Positions 16,208 to 23,103 of a stretch of DNA of 32,347 nt are shown one piece after another. Position 1 is the stretch's first letter. Every line of letters starts with the position of its first letter. Made by a program: the position numbers and the translations under genes. The notes beneath the pieces were generated by a model that did no database searches, was not told where the DNA came from, and was given only the letters and a program-made list of their open reading frames with translations. Source of the DNA: JBAXGE01 sp044344145 (GTDB taxonomy: Bacteria > Planctomycetota > Phycisphaerae > WQYP01); contig JBIJDM010000005.1 in NCBI GenBank assembly GCA_044344145.1, positions 1 through 32,347 of the forward strand, given 5' to 3'.

Positions 16208-17634
16208 TGACCGCCACCCGCACAGAATCAGACTTGTTGGGCAGTTTGCCCGTACCTGCCACGGCGTTGTACGGCATCTACACCCAGCGAGCGCTGGCGA
16301 ATTTTGACATCGCCCGTCGGCCGGTGGCCACGCGTCTGATTCATGCCTTCGGCCAGGTGAAACAGGCGTGTGCCCTGACCAATCATGAATTGGGCCGCTG
16401 GGAAAAACCCGCCTTTGACGCCATCGTGCAGGCCTGCGCGGAAATGACTGAAGGGCTGCTCGATGAACACATTCTGGTGGATGCCTGGCAGGGCGGTGCA
16501 GGCACCAGCACCAACATGAACGTCAACGAGGTGCTGACCAATCGGGCCCTGCAAATTCTCGGCCAGCCGCTGGGGGCGTATCACACGCTGCACCCGCTGG
16601 ACGATATGAATTGTCACCAATCCACCAATGATACTTATCCCACCGCGCTCAAAGTCGCGGCGCTGTTTGGTTTGCAGGACTTGGAACGGGAAGTGGTGCT
16701 GTTGCAGGAAGCCTTCCAGAGCAAGGAACAGGCCTTCGCCCATGTGGTGAAGGTGGGACGCACACAGTTGCAGGACGCGGTGCTGATGACGCTGGGCGCG
16801 GAAATGGGCGCCTATGCCGAAGCGTTCAACCGTGACCGCTGGCGTATCTATCAATGCACCGAACGCCTGCGCGTGGTGAATCTCGGCGGTACCGCGATTG
16901 GTACCGGCTTGGGCGCACCGCGACAATATATTTTCCGCGTGGTCGAACATCTGCGTGCCCTGACGGGCCTGGGCCTGGCGCGGGCGGAAAATATGATTGA
17001 TAACACCCAGAATCTCGATGCGCTGGTGGAAGTGTCCGGCATCCTGCGGGTGCTGGCCGCCACGCTGCTCAAAATCAGCAATGATCTGCGTCTGCTGGCT
17101 TCCGGGCCGGCGGCGGGGATCGGTGAAATCATTCTGCCTCCGCGGCAGGCCGGTTCCTCGCTCATGCCCGGCAAGGTCAATCCCGTGATTCCCGAATCGG
17201 TCGGGCAGGCCGCCTTGATGGTCATGGCCCATGATCAGGCGCTGGTGCAGGCTTGTGCGCTGGGTAATCTGGAGTTAAACCAATATCTCCCGCTGGTGGC
17301 CGACTGTCTGCTCAGTAATATCGAAGTGCTGACCCGGGCGTGCCATAATTTCCGCCGGCTGTGTGTCGAGGGCATCACCGCCAATGAAGCCCACTGTAAG
17401 GCCTACGTGGGCACAACCACGGCCACCGCGACTGCGCTGGTCAGTGTGCTGGGCTATCAGCGCGTCGAAGCGCTGGTCCATCAGGCCACCGCGTCAGGCC
17501 GCAGTTTGCGTGAGGAAGCCTTGGCGCAGGGATTACTCACGGCCGCCGCTTTTGATGAAGCCACCAGTCCCGCCGCCACCGTGCGGCTGGGCAGTCCCCC
17601 GGCCCCCACGCCCACGGCGGGGTGGTTGCCATGA
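16207..17634 (+). CDS. aspA: Aspartate ammonia-lyase / class II fumarase family enzyme within the hydrogenase maturation operon
   Basis: 475 aa, full length. The family eliminates ammonia or water from aspartate or malate to give fumarate. Seen: G-T-S-T-N-M-N at 99-105, S-T-N-D-T-Y-P-T-A at 139-147, G-G-T-A-I-G-T-G-L at 226-234 and the catalytic-loop signature G-S-S-L-M-P-G-K-V-N-P at 315-325. The A-x-N-M-I-D-N-T-Q-N-L-D segment leans toward aspartase over fumarase, but substrate choice is not certain. It sits between hydG and hydF with 1-bp and 4-bp overlaps, so it is made with the maturases. From memory, aspA-like genes recur beside hyd maturation genes in other anaerobes. A role in nitrogen supply for the H-cluster dithiomethylamine bridge, or simply in fumarate/NAD balance, is inference. 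Confidence 0.88.
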   Translation: MTATRTESDLLGSLPVPATALYGIYTQRALANFDIARRPVATRLIHAFGQVKQACALTNHELGRWEKPAFDAIVQACAEMTEGLLDEHILVDAWQGGAGTSTNMNVNEVLTNRALQILGQPLGAYHTLHPLDDMNCHQSTNDTYPTALKVAALFGLQDLEREVVLLQEAFQSKEQAFAHVVKVGRTQLQDAVLMTLGAEMGAYAEAFNRDRWRIYQCTERLRVVNLGGTAIGTGLGAPRQYIFRVVEHLRALTGLGLARAENMIDNTQNLDALVEVSGILRVLAATLLKISNDLRLLASGPAAGIGEIILPPRQAGSSLMPGKVNPVIPESVGQAALMVMAHDQALVQACALGNLELNQYLPLVADCLLSNIEVLTRACHNFRRLCVEGITANEAHCKAYVGTTTATATALVSVLGYQRVEALVHQATASGRSLREEALAQGLLTAAAFDEATSPAATVRLGSPPAPTPTAGWLP

Positions 17635-18854
17635 TGCCCAGTGCGCCCAAATCGCTGCGTCTGCATATCGCGCTGGTGGGCAGACGCAATGTCGGCAAAT
17701 CGTCGTTGCTCAACGCGCTGACGCGTCAGGCCGTGGCCATCGTCTCACCCACGCCCGGCACGACCACCGATGTGGTGGAAAAAGCCATGGAACTCCAGCC
17801 GCTGGGCCCGGTGCTCTGGCTGGATACCGCGGGTGTGGATGATGAAGGCGAATTGGGCCGACAGCGCGTGGCCAAGACGCATCAGGCGTTGGACCGCAGC
17901 GAAGTGGCCCTGCTGGTGGCCGGACCCGATGGCTGGGGCAGCGTGGAAGATGATCTGGTGCGGGAACTCAAACGCCGCGCGATTCCCTTTGTCATTGCCC
18001 TCAATCAGGCCGATCAAAATTGGATTGATCCCGAACTTGCCGCACAATTATCCGTCCATCAGGTGCCGGTGTGTCCCGTGTCTGCGCTACTCGGCACGGG
18101 TCTGGAGGCTCTGCGCGAAGCCCTGATCGCCATCACGCCCGATGCCGTGCTCAATCATCCCCCGCTGATCGCCGATCTGGTCCGCCCCGGCGAATTGGTG
18201 GTGATGGTGGTGCCGATTGATAAGGAAGCCCCGGCGGGGCGGCTGATCCTGCCGCAGGTGCAAACGCTCCGTGCCCTGCTGGATCAGGAAGCCATGTCGC
18301 TGGTGGTGCGCGAACGGGAACTGGCGCATGCGCTGGCAGCACTCAAAACCCCGCCGGCGCTGGTGATTACCGATTCGCAGGCCTTTCTGAAAGTCGCCGC
18401 CGATACGCCGCCGGCGATTCCACTCACCTCATTCTCGATATTGTTCGCCCGTTTGCAGGGGGATCTGACCGAGTTTGTGCGCGGGGCCATGCACATCGAA
18501 CGCCTGCGCCCCGGCGACCGCATTCTGATTGCCGAAGCCTGCACCCATCATCCCATCGGCGAGGATATTGGCCGGGTGAAAATCCCGCGCTGGCTGCGCC
18601 AATATGTCGGCGGTGATTTGAATGTGCAAGTGTGTCAGGGGCAGGATTTTCCCGCCGATTTGTCCACGTACCAACTGGTGATCCATTGCGGGTCGTGCAT
18701 GCTTAATCGCCGGGCAGTGCTCAACCGCATCCAGCGCTGCCGGGCGGCGCAGGTGCCGATTACCAATTACGGTCTGGCCATCGCCTACACGCTGGGCATT
18801 TTCCAGCGGGCCTTGCAGCCATTCCCCGCGGCCCGCAGCTTAGTGCAGGCGTAA
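17631..18854 (+). CDS. hydF: [FeFe]-hydrogenase maturation GTPase HydF
   Basis: 407 aa. HydF is the scaffold and carrier that holds the binuclear iron precursor and transfers it to apo-HydA. Seen: G1 P-loop G-R-R-N-V-G-K-S at 17-24; G2 P-G-T-T-T-D at 42-47; G3 D-T-A-G at 65-68; and a G4 element written N-Q-A-D at 125-128 where N-K-x-D is usual. The cluster-binding C-terminus has C304-x-H306, 46 residues, then H-C-G-S-C with C353 and C356, the exact HydF spacing. ATG 17631 overlaps the aspA stop (ATGA); ATG 17634 and an upstream GTG at 17622 are alternatives. The last 15 bp overlap the tail of a convergent esterase gene. Confidence 0.95.
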   Translation: MMPSAPKSLRLHIALVGRRNVGKSSLLNALTRQAVAIVSPTPGTTTDVVEKAMELQPLGPVLWLDTAGVDDEGELGRQRVAKTHQALDRSEVALLVAGPDGWGSVEDDLVRELKRRAIPFVIALNQADQNWIDPELAAQLSVHQVPVCPVSALLGTGLEALREALIAITPDAVLNHPPLIADLVRPGELVVMVVPIDKEAPAGRLILPQVQTLRALLDQEAMSLVVRERELAHALAALKTPPALVITDSQAFLKVAADTPPAIPLTSFSILFARLQGDLTEFVRGAMHIERLRPGDRILIAEACTHHPIGEDIGRVKIPRWLRQYVGGDLNVQVCQGQDFPADLSTYQLVIHCGSCMLNRRAVLNRIQRCRAAQVPITNYGLAIAYTLGIFQRALQPFPAARSLVQA

Positions 18855-19586
18855 ATTCTTGGCATGAAAAGCCAGCGCCGTCTGGATGTGGGTATCCCAA
18901 TAGTCCCAATTATGCGTGCCGGGATATTCGTCATATACGTGCGGAATCTCGGCGCGCTGCAATTGCCCGTGGACCTTGCGGTTCACTTCAATCAGAAAAT
19001 CTTCCTTGCCGCAATCAATCCGAATTTTCGGCAGATTGCCCGCTTTTTTCGCGGCTTTGGCATGGACCAGCAGATCATGCTGCGAGCCGGCAAAGCGTTT
19101 GGTTCCGAAAACTCATTCGCCCTCCGGTGTGCCGGACAGTTTCGAGCCTTCACTGCATCCCAGTAGGGCCCCGGAGTGACTGTGGATGCTGTTGAATAAA
19201 TCCGGCCGGGCCAGACCCACCCGCAGGGCCCCATACCCGCCCATGGACAAACCCCCGATGGCCCGCGCCTTGCGGTCGGACTTGAGCGGCAGGAAACGCT
19301 CGGAAGACTGCACCACATCTTCTGCGATGTACTTGGCAAAATCCGGTCCCTTGTCGTTATGGGTATAAAAACCGCGTAGCGCGGTGGGCATCACGATGGC
19401 CAGCGGGTATTTTTCCGCGTGTATTTCCAGCCGGGTGCGACGGGTCCAGATGGAACCATCGTCACTGCGGCCATGCAGCAAATAGAGCGTGGCATACGGA
19501 GGCTTGGCGTTATTAGGCAACAGTGCCCAAGTGACCATGTGCATACCGAGTGTTTGGGAATACCACTGCAATTGAACCAGCGCCAT
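18840..19586 (-). pseudogene. FrmB/esterase-D-type alpha/beta hydrolase interrupted by an in-frame TGA
   Basis: The frame runs from ATG 19586 (AGGA site just upstream) to TAA at 18840-18842, 248 codons, but has a TGA at 19113-19115 (codon 158). Before the stop: L-Y-L-L-H-G-R-S-D-D oxyanion region and nucleophile motif G-G-L-S-M-G-G-Y-G-A-L. After it, in the same frame with no shift: V-F-G-T, H-D-L-L, the acid strand R-I-D-C-G-K-E-D-F and catalytic His in P-G-T-H-N-W-D-Y-W, ending K-N-L-R-L-H. All the family's parts are therefore present, and one codon separates the nucleophile from the Asp and His. A 157-aa truncated product would be inactive. Explanations are a recent nonsense mutation (for example CGA to TGA), a sequencing error, or readthrough. 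The gene follows the RNase HII-like gene by 11 bp in one operon and overlaps hydF by 15 bp. Confidence 0.85.
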
Positions 19587-19597
19587 CGTGTGATCCT

Positions 19598-20587
19598 TTA
19601 GCGAATGCGGATTAAATCTTCGGGGGTACATTGTAATCGGGGCAGATGTTCGCGCACATCCGCCAGCCAGCGGGTGCCGTCCTGATAGTAGCCGGCCGTG
19701 GGTTTCAGCCCCGGGATCTGGGCACACCACCAGGTATTGAATTGCGTCATGCAGCTTTCGCGCAGATATTTGCACAGCATGCTGGCCAGCGCGGTGGGGA
19801 GGAAATGCTGCTCGCCTTTGGCGCTGAAATGCACCACCATGCGGCCCTGCGCGGAGTCCAGCACATAGCTGCTCAGGGTGGCGCCCTCGCCCAATATTTT
19901 CAGCCGGGCCTCGGGAAACGTCTTGAGCAGCAGATCGTGATAGCGGTCGCGCCCGCCCTGTTTATCCACACCCACCACCAGCCCTTCCGATCCGTGCGCC
20001 TGATACAGCGCGTGCAGATGAGCCAGCGTCAGCGAGAGCAGGGCGGAGCCCTTGTTGCCGGTCTTGGCCACCAGGGTGTTGTAATGCCGTTCCGGCAGGA
20101 CCGTGGAACGCATGGTGACCAGCTCCACCTGGGCCTGCTGCAGCGCCGCCCGCACCTGGTTGGTCACGATGCCCAGATCATTGCCATCCGCCCACTGCGG
20201 CAGGGCGGGGGACTTGGCATACCACGGATAGGTGGTCAGTGGTTCATGGCGCACGAAGCAATCGCGCAAGAAACGCGTCCATTCGTAGCCGCCGGGCCAG
20301 CATTCGTGCTGCTCCAGCCACAGCCGGTACATGACCAGCACCCCGCGTTCGAGTAATTTATCCCCGTTGCTCCGGGCGTGGACCACTTTGGAATCCGCAA
20401 TCAGCAATTTCCGTCCGGTGCGGTCGGCGGTGGGGGTCACCGCGCCGCGCAGGGCCTGCCAGAGATTGGGCACCGCCTCAATCTCCACCGGCAGCGTCTG
20501 CTCGGGCACGCCCAGCGCTGTGGCCGAGACCACCAGCGGCCCCAGCAGGGGCCCGTAACCCGCTTCATCTATCCCGGCAATAATCAT
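19598..20587 (-). CDS. rnhB: RNase HII-like nuclease, unusually long
   Basis: 329 aa from ATG 20587, which has a GGAG site 7-8 nt upstream; longer in-frame starts lack one. RNase HII nicks at ribonucleotides in DNA and is normally about 200-230 aa. The N-terminal active-site motif G-I-D-E-A-G-Y-G-P-L-L-G-P-L-V-V gives D7 and E8. D65 lies in A-D-S-K, D208 in V-V-G-V-D-K-Q-G-G-R-D-R-Y, and the S-M-L-C-K-Y-L-R-E block provides E277 where Asp is usual. About 100 extra residues (roughly 75-190) separate the DSK motif from the third acidic residue. It may be a lineage-specific RNase HII paralogue with altered substrate. It lies downstream of rpsG after a terminator, with the esterase directly behind. 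Confidence 0.78.
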   Translation of the reverse strand: MIIAGIDEAGYGPLLGPLVVSATALGVPEQTLPVEIEAVPNLWQALRGAVTPTADRTGRKLLIADSKVVHARSNGDKLLERGVLVMYRLWLEQHECWPGGYEWTRFLRDCFVRHEPLTTYPWYAKSPALPQWADGNDLGIVTNQVRAALQQAQVELVTMRSTVLPERHYNTLVAKTGNKGSALLSLTLAHLHALYQAHGSEGLVVGVDKQGGRDRYHDLLLKTFPEARLKILGEGATLSSYVLDSAQGRMVVHFSAKGEQHFLPTALASMLCKYLRESCMTQFNTWWCAQIPGLKPTAGYYQDGTRWLADVREHLPRLQCTPEDLIRIR

Positions 20588-20605
20588 GCGTGACTCCTGA
20601 GGGAT

Positions 20606-20611
20606 ATTGTA
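20606..20611 (-). promoter_or_regulatory. Possible -10 box for the RNase HII-like gene
   Basis: TACAAT on the minus strand, about 18 nt before the start codon and just ahead of the ribosome-binding site. No convincing -35 box is seen. It lies after the rpsG terminator, where a new promoter is needed. Confidence 0.3.
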
Positions 20612-20662
20612 AACGCAAAGCGCTTTGACGGCATAGGTGGGTGACGGCCGCACGCGGCGCAT

Positions 20663-20689
20663 AAAAACGCCCCGGCAGGTGCCGAGGCG
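20663..20689 (-). terminator. Rho-independent terminator after rpsG
   Basis: On the minus strand: CGCCTCGGCA, 2-nt loop CC, TGCCGGGGCG (10 bp stem with one G-T pair), then five T. It lies 30 bp after the rpsG stop. Confidence 0.88.
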
Positions 20690-20718
20690 CTTTGAAATCG
20701 GACTTATGACCGCGTGGC

Positions 20719-21198
20719 TTAGAACCAGGCGAAGTGGGCGAAGGCCTTGTTGGCATCGGCCATCTTGTGGACGTTTTCGCGGGTTTGGATCGCGGTGCCT
20801 TCGCGGCGGGCAGCGGCCATCAGCTCTTCGGCCAGACGTTCGGCGAAGGGACGGCCCGACTTGCCACGGGTGGCTTCGAGAATCCAGCGGATGGCCAGCG
20901 AAATCTGGCGATCGCGCTTCACGGGCATGGGAACCTGATAGTTCGCACCGCCGACGCGCTTGGAACGCACTTCGACCTGCGGTTTGCAGTTTTCCATGGC
21001 CAGTTCAAAAATTTCGAGGGGGGTCTGTTCTTTGACCTTCTTGCCGATGATGTCCATGGCATCATAGATGATGCGTTGGGCGGTCGACTTTTTGCCATCC
21101 TGCATGGTGCAGTTGATGAACTTGGACAACAGCAGGCTGTTGTAGGTGGGGTCCGGACGCATCTGCGTGCGCGACTTGGTAAAACTCTTGGCACCCAT
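20719..21198 (-). CDS. rpsG: 30S ribosomal protein S7
   Basis: 159 aa, normal length. S7 binds the 3' major domain of 16S rRNA and nucleates 30S head assembly; it contacts tRNA at the E site. Recognised by D-P-x-Y-N-S-L-L-L-S-K-F-I-N near the start, the V-E-V-R-S-K-R-V-G-G-A-N-Y-Q-V-P segment, and R-E-N-V-H-K-M-A-D-A-N-K-A-F-A-H at the end. ATG 21198 is chosen because AAGGAG precedes it; a longer in-frame start at 21228 has no such site. It follows rpsL by about 100 bp as in the str operon, but a terminator follows and fusA and tuf are not next. Confidence 0.97.
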   Translation of the reverse strand: MGAKSFTKSRTQMRPDPTYNSLLLSKFINCTMQDGKKSTAQRIIYDAMDIIGKKVKEQTPLEIFELAMENCKPQVEVRSKRVGGANYQVPMPVKRDRQISLAIRWILEATRGKSGRPFAERLAEELMAAARREGTAIQTRENVHKMADANKAFAHFAWF

Positions 21199-21300
21199 GG
21201 TGGGCTCCTTTTCTCCTAGGTCCGCCATACAAGCGGAGGATACTCTGCCCCGCCCGCAGGCAACACGCCCGCGTTTGCGACAGTGCGATTAAGACTTAAT

Positions 21301-21675
21301 TTACTTCTTGGGTTTCTTGGCGCCGTACTTGGACCGGCTGCGACGGCGATCATCCACGCCGCTGGCATCGAGCACGCCACGGACGATGTGATAACGCACG
21401 CCGGGCAAATCGCGGACGCGACCGCCACGGACCAGAACAATCGAGTGTTCCTGCAGATTATGGCCGACGCCCGGCACATAAGCCGTGACTTCCTTGCCGT
21501 TGCTCAGACGCACACGGGCGACCTTACGCAACGCGGAGTTGGGCTTCTTGGGGGTCATGGTCTTGACCACCAAACAGACGCCACGCTTGAAGGGACTCTT
21601 TTCCAGGTCCTTGTTCTTGCGGATCTTCGCCAGCGGAACGCGGGGCGACTTAATGAGCTGATTGATTGTGGGCAT
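21301..21675 (-). CDS. rpsL: 30S ribosomal protein S12
   Basis: 124 aa, the same length as E. coli S12, so residues align without gaps. S12 lies at the decoding centre and sets translational accuracy. Recognised by P-T-I-N-Q-L-I, K-R-G-V-C, T-P-K-K-P-N-S-A-L-R-K, G-H-N-L-Q-E-H-S and D-L-P-G-V-R-Y-H. ATG 21675 is preceded by GGAAGG. The residue at position 88 (E. coli numbering with Met) is Arg, coded CGC at 21412-21414, where Lys is usual; K88R in other bacteria gives streptomycin resistance. The other resistance hotspot, in T-P-K-K-P-N-S, keeps its lysines. It is the first gene of a short rpsL-rpsG operon. Confidence 0.98.
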   Translation of the reverse strand: MPTINQLIKSPRVPLAKIRKNKDLEKSPFKRGVCLVVKTMTPKKPNSALRKVARVRLSNGKEVTAYVPGVGHNLQEHSIVLVRGGRVRDLPGVRYHIVRGVLDASGVDDRRRSRSKYGAKKPKK

Positions 21676-21756
21676 CGCATACCTTCCAAAGCTCTTGTGC
21701 TCCCTGTCGGTCCTACAGAACCGCACTTGTCCGGGAGCCTTGATACGAAAAACGCT

Positions 21757-21785
21757 AGATTACCACAGCCGCCACGATGTTTCAA
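21757..21785 (-). promoter_or_regulatory. Promoter of rpsL-rpsG
   Basis: On the minus strand TTGAAA, 17 bp spacer, TAATCT (5 of 6 and 3 of 6). It would give a leader of about 75 nt before the rpsL ATG. Confidence 0.4.
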
Positions 21786-21866
21786 GTCGCACGCCGCCGC
21801 GAGATTCATAGAACCGCAGTATAACCGCTTTTCCCCCGCCGGGCTATTTAGCGTCCACTCCACTTT

Positions 21867-21897
21867 TTTACACTTTTTCGGCTATCCTCCCTAAACT
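21867..21897 (+). promoter_or_regulatory. Possible promoter of the outer-membrane protein gene
   Basis: TTTACA at 21867-21872 and TAAACT at 21892-21897 with a long 19-bp spacer. It is divergent from the rpsL promoter within a 281-bp intergenic region that otherwise shows no feature. Confidence 0.3.
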
Positions 21898-21956
21898 AGA
21901 CGTGTCTGCGAATTCGGCAGAGATTTTGACCCGTACCTAAACACGGAGGTTCGTTT

Positions 21957-22955
21957 ATGCGTAATAATGCTTGCCGTGGCCTATTCGTCGCCGCCTGTGC
22001 TGCTGGATTGGCGTTACCCGCCATGGCCGCCACCGGGCCGGAGCTCTTTGTCGGCATGTTCTCGGGCCGTTCCGCCGCCGCGGGTGAGGTGAAAGCCTCG
22101 GCCGATGGCAGTTACCTCTATTTTGGCAAAACCTACGAAAAATCCCCCGCCGAGCGCGGCTTACATCTGGGCATTTACGAATCCGATGCCACGCTCGAAT
22201 ATGGTCTCACGCCCGAATGGCAACTGCTCGTCGGCCATAAGATCGAAGGCCTGCAACTGGGCACCTCTACCCCCGGCCTGTCCAACCAATATATGGATCA
22301 ATCGCTGGCCGTGGGCCTGATGTACAAACCCACCGACAGCCAGTGGAGCTTTGCGCTGGCGGTGGGTGCGGGCTATGCCGGTAATAACCCCTATGCCGAC
22401 AGCAACGCCGTCTACGGCAAGGCCGCGTTTCTGGCCCGCTATAACATTGATACCAAGAGTGCTCTGTTGCTGACGCTGGACTACAACGGCAACCGCAGCA
22501 TCTTCCCCGATGTGCCGCTGCCGGGCATCGCCTATCTGGGCGAACCGCTGCCGAATCTATCCTATATTGTCGGCGTGCCCTATTCGCGCGTGACCTGGAA
22601 GCCGATCGAAAATGTGACCCTCGGCGCCGATTACATCATCCCCTCGACCGTGGGCGCCAGCGTCAGTTGGCAGGTGCTCAAGGGCCTGACCCTGTTCGGG
22701 GACATCGGTTCGCACACGTTTGCCTTCTTCAATGAGACCGGCAATGACCGGGTTTTCTTCAAACAGATGCGCGCCGAAGCCGGCGTCACCGTGGGCAGTC
22801 TCGATCTGGGCCGCCTGCAACTGCGGGCCTTGCTGGCGGGGGGCTATGCCTTCAACCAGAGCTTCACCCAGGGCTTCGACGCCCGCGACCAGAACGACCT
22901 GATGGACTTCAAACCCGCCCCGTATGCCCGAATTGGCCTGGAGGGCAGTTTCTGA
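21957..22955 (+). CDS. Exported outer-membrane beta-barrel-like protein
   Basis: 332 aa; ATG follows a GGAGG site at 7-8 nt. A signal peptide occupies about the first 24 residues (basic start, Ala/Leu core, cleavage after A-M-A). The mature protein alternates short amphipathic strands, many with aromatic ends (for example G-S-Y-L-Y-F-G, W-Q-L-L-V-G-H, L-A-V-G-L-M-Y), separated by Gly/Asn/Pro turns. It ends in G-L-E-G-S-F with terminal Phe, the common signal for barrel insertion by BamA. No family name is recognised and no catalytic site is visible. It could be a porin or transport channel. It is monocistronic, with a terminator after a short repeat. Confidence 0.7.
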   Translation: MRNNACRGLFVAACAAGLALPAMAATGPELFVGMFSGRSAAAGEVKASADGSYLYFGKTYEKSPAERGLHLGIYESDATLEYGLTPEWQLLVGHKIEGLQLGTSTPGLSNQYMDQSLAVGLMYKPTDSQWSFALAVGAGYAGNNPYADSNAVYGKAAFLARYNIDTKSALLLTLDYNGNRSIFPDVPLPGIAYLGEPLPNLSYIVGVPYSRVTWKPIENVTLGADYIIPSTVGASVSWQVLKGLTLFGDIGSHTFAFFNETGNDRVFFKQMRAEAGVTVGSLDLGRLQLRALLAGGYAFNQSFTQGFDARDQNDLMDFKPAPYARIGLEGSF

Positions 22956-22966
22956 GACGGGGGGAT

Positions 22967-23008
22967 GTAACCACAGATGGACACAGATGAACACAGATGA
23001 ACACGGAT
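22967..23008 (+). repeat. Short tandem repeat of the CACAGATGAA type
   Basis: About four imperfect copies of a 10-bp unit: CACAGATGGA, CACAGATGAA, CACAGATGAA and CACGGATAA. From memory, repeats of this kind are dispersed in intergenic regions of many environmental bacteria, including planctomycetes. Reverse translation of such units gives the recurrent spurious peptide string C-V-H-L-W seen in overlapping minus-strand frames. Confidence 0.7.
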
Positions 23009-23018
23009 AAGAATCAAA

Positions 23019-23049
23019 GACGCTGGCCCTCGGGTCGGCGTCTTTTTTT
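23019..23049 (+). terminator. Rho-independent terminator after the outer-membrane protein gene
   Basis: Stem GACGCTGGCC (23019-23028) with GGTCGGCGTC (23033-23042), loop CTCG, two G-T pairs, then seven T. It closes the outer-membrane protein transcript and insulates vapBC. Confidence 0.88.
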
Positions 23050-23068
23050 ATTGCTTTGCGGGATACGA

Positions 23069-23092
23069 TTGTATATACTCTAATATATACAA
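23069..23092 (+). promoter_or_regulatory. VapBC operator palindrome over the promoter
   Basis: A perfect inverted repeat, TTGTATATA (23069-23077) and TATATACAA (23084-23092), with a 6-nt spacer. It covers a -10 box TATACT at 23074-23079, for which a weak TTGCTT lies 17 bp upstream. The ribosome-binding site AAAGGAG starts at its right end. Position and symmetry fit the autoregulatory binding site of an AbrB-type VapB antitoxin. Confidence 0.7.
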
Positions 23093-23103
23093 AGGAGTCA
23101 GGT

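Noticed and set aside
19113..19115. Genome-wide reassignment of TGA as a sense codon
   Set aside because: TGA ends many intact genes in this window at the expected places, including prmC, hydE, aspA, vapB, abiEi and abiEii.
19076..19115. Selenocysteine insertion at the esterase TGA
   Set aside because: The family does not use Sec at this position, and no obvious hairpin follows the TGA by eye; folding was not computed, so it is only unlikely.
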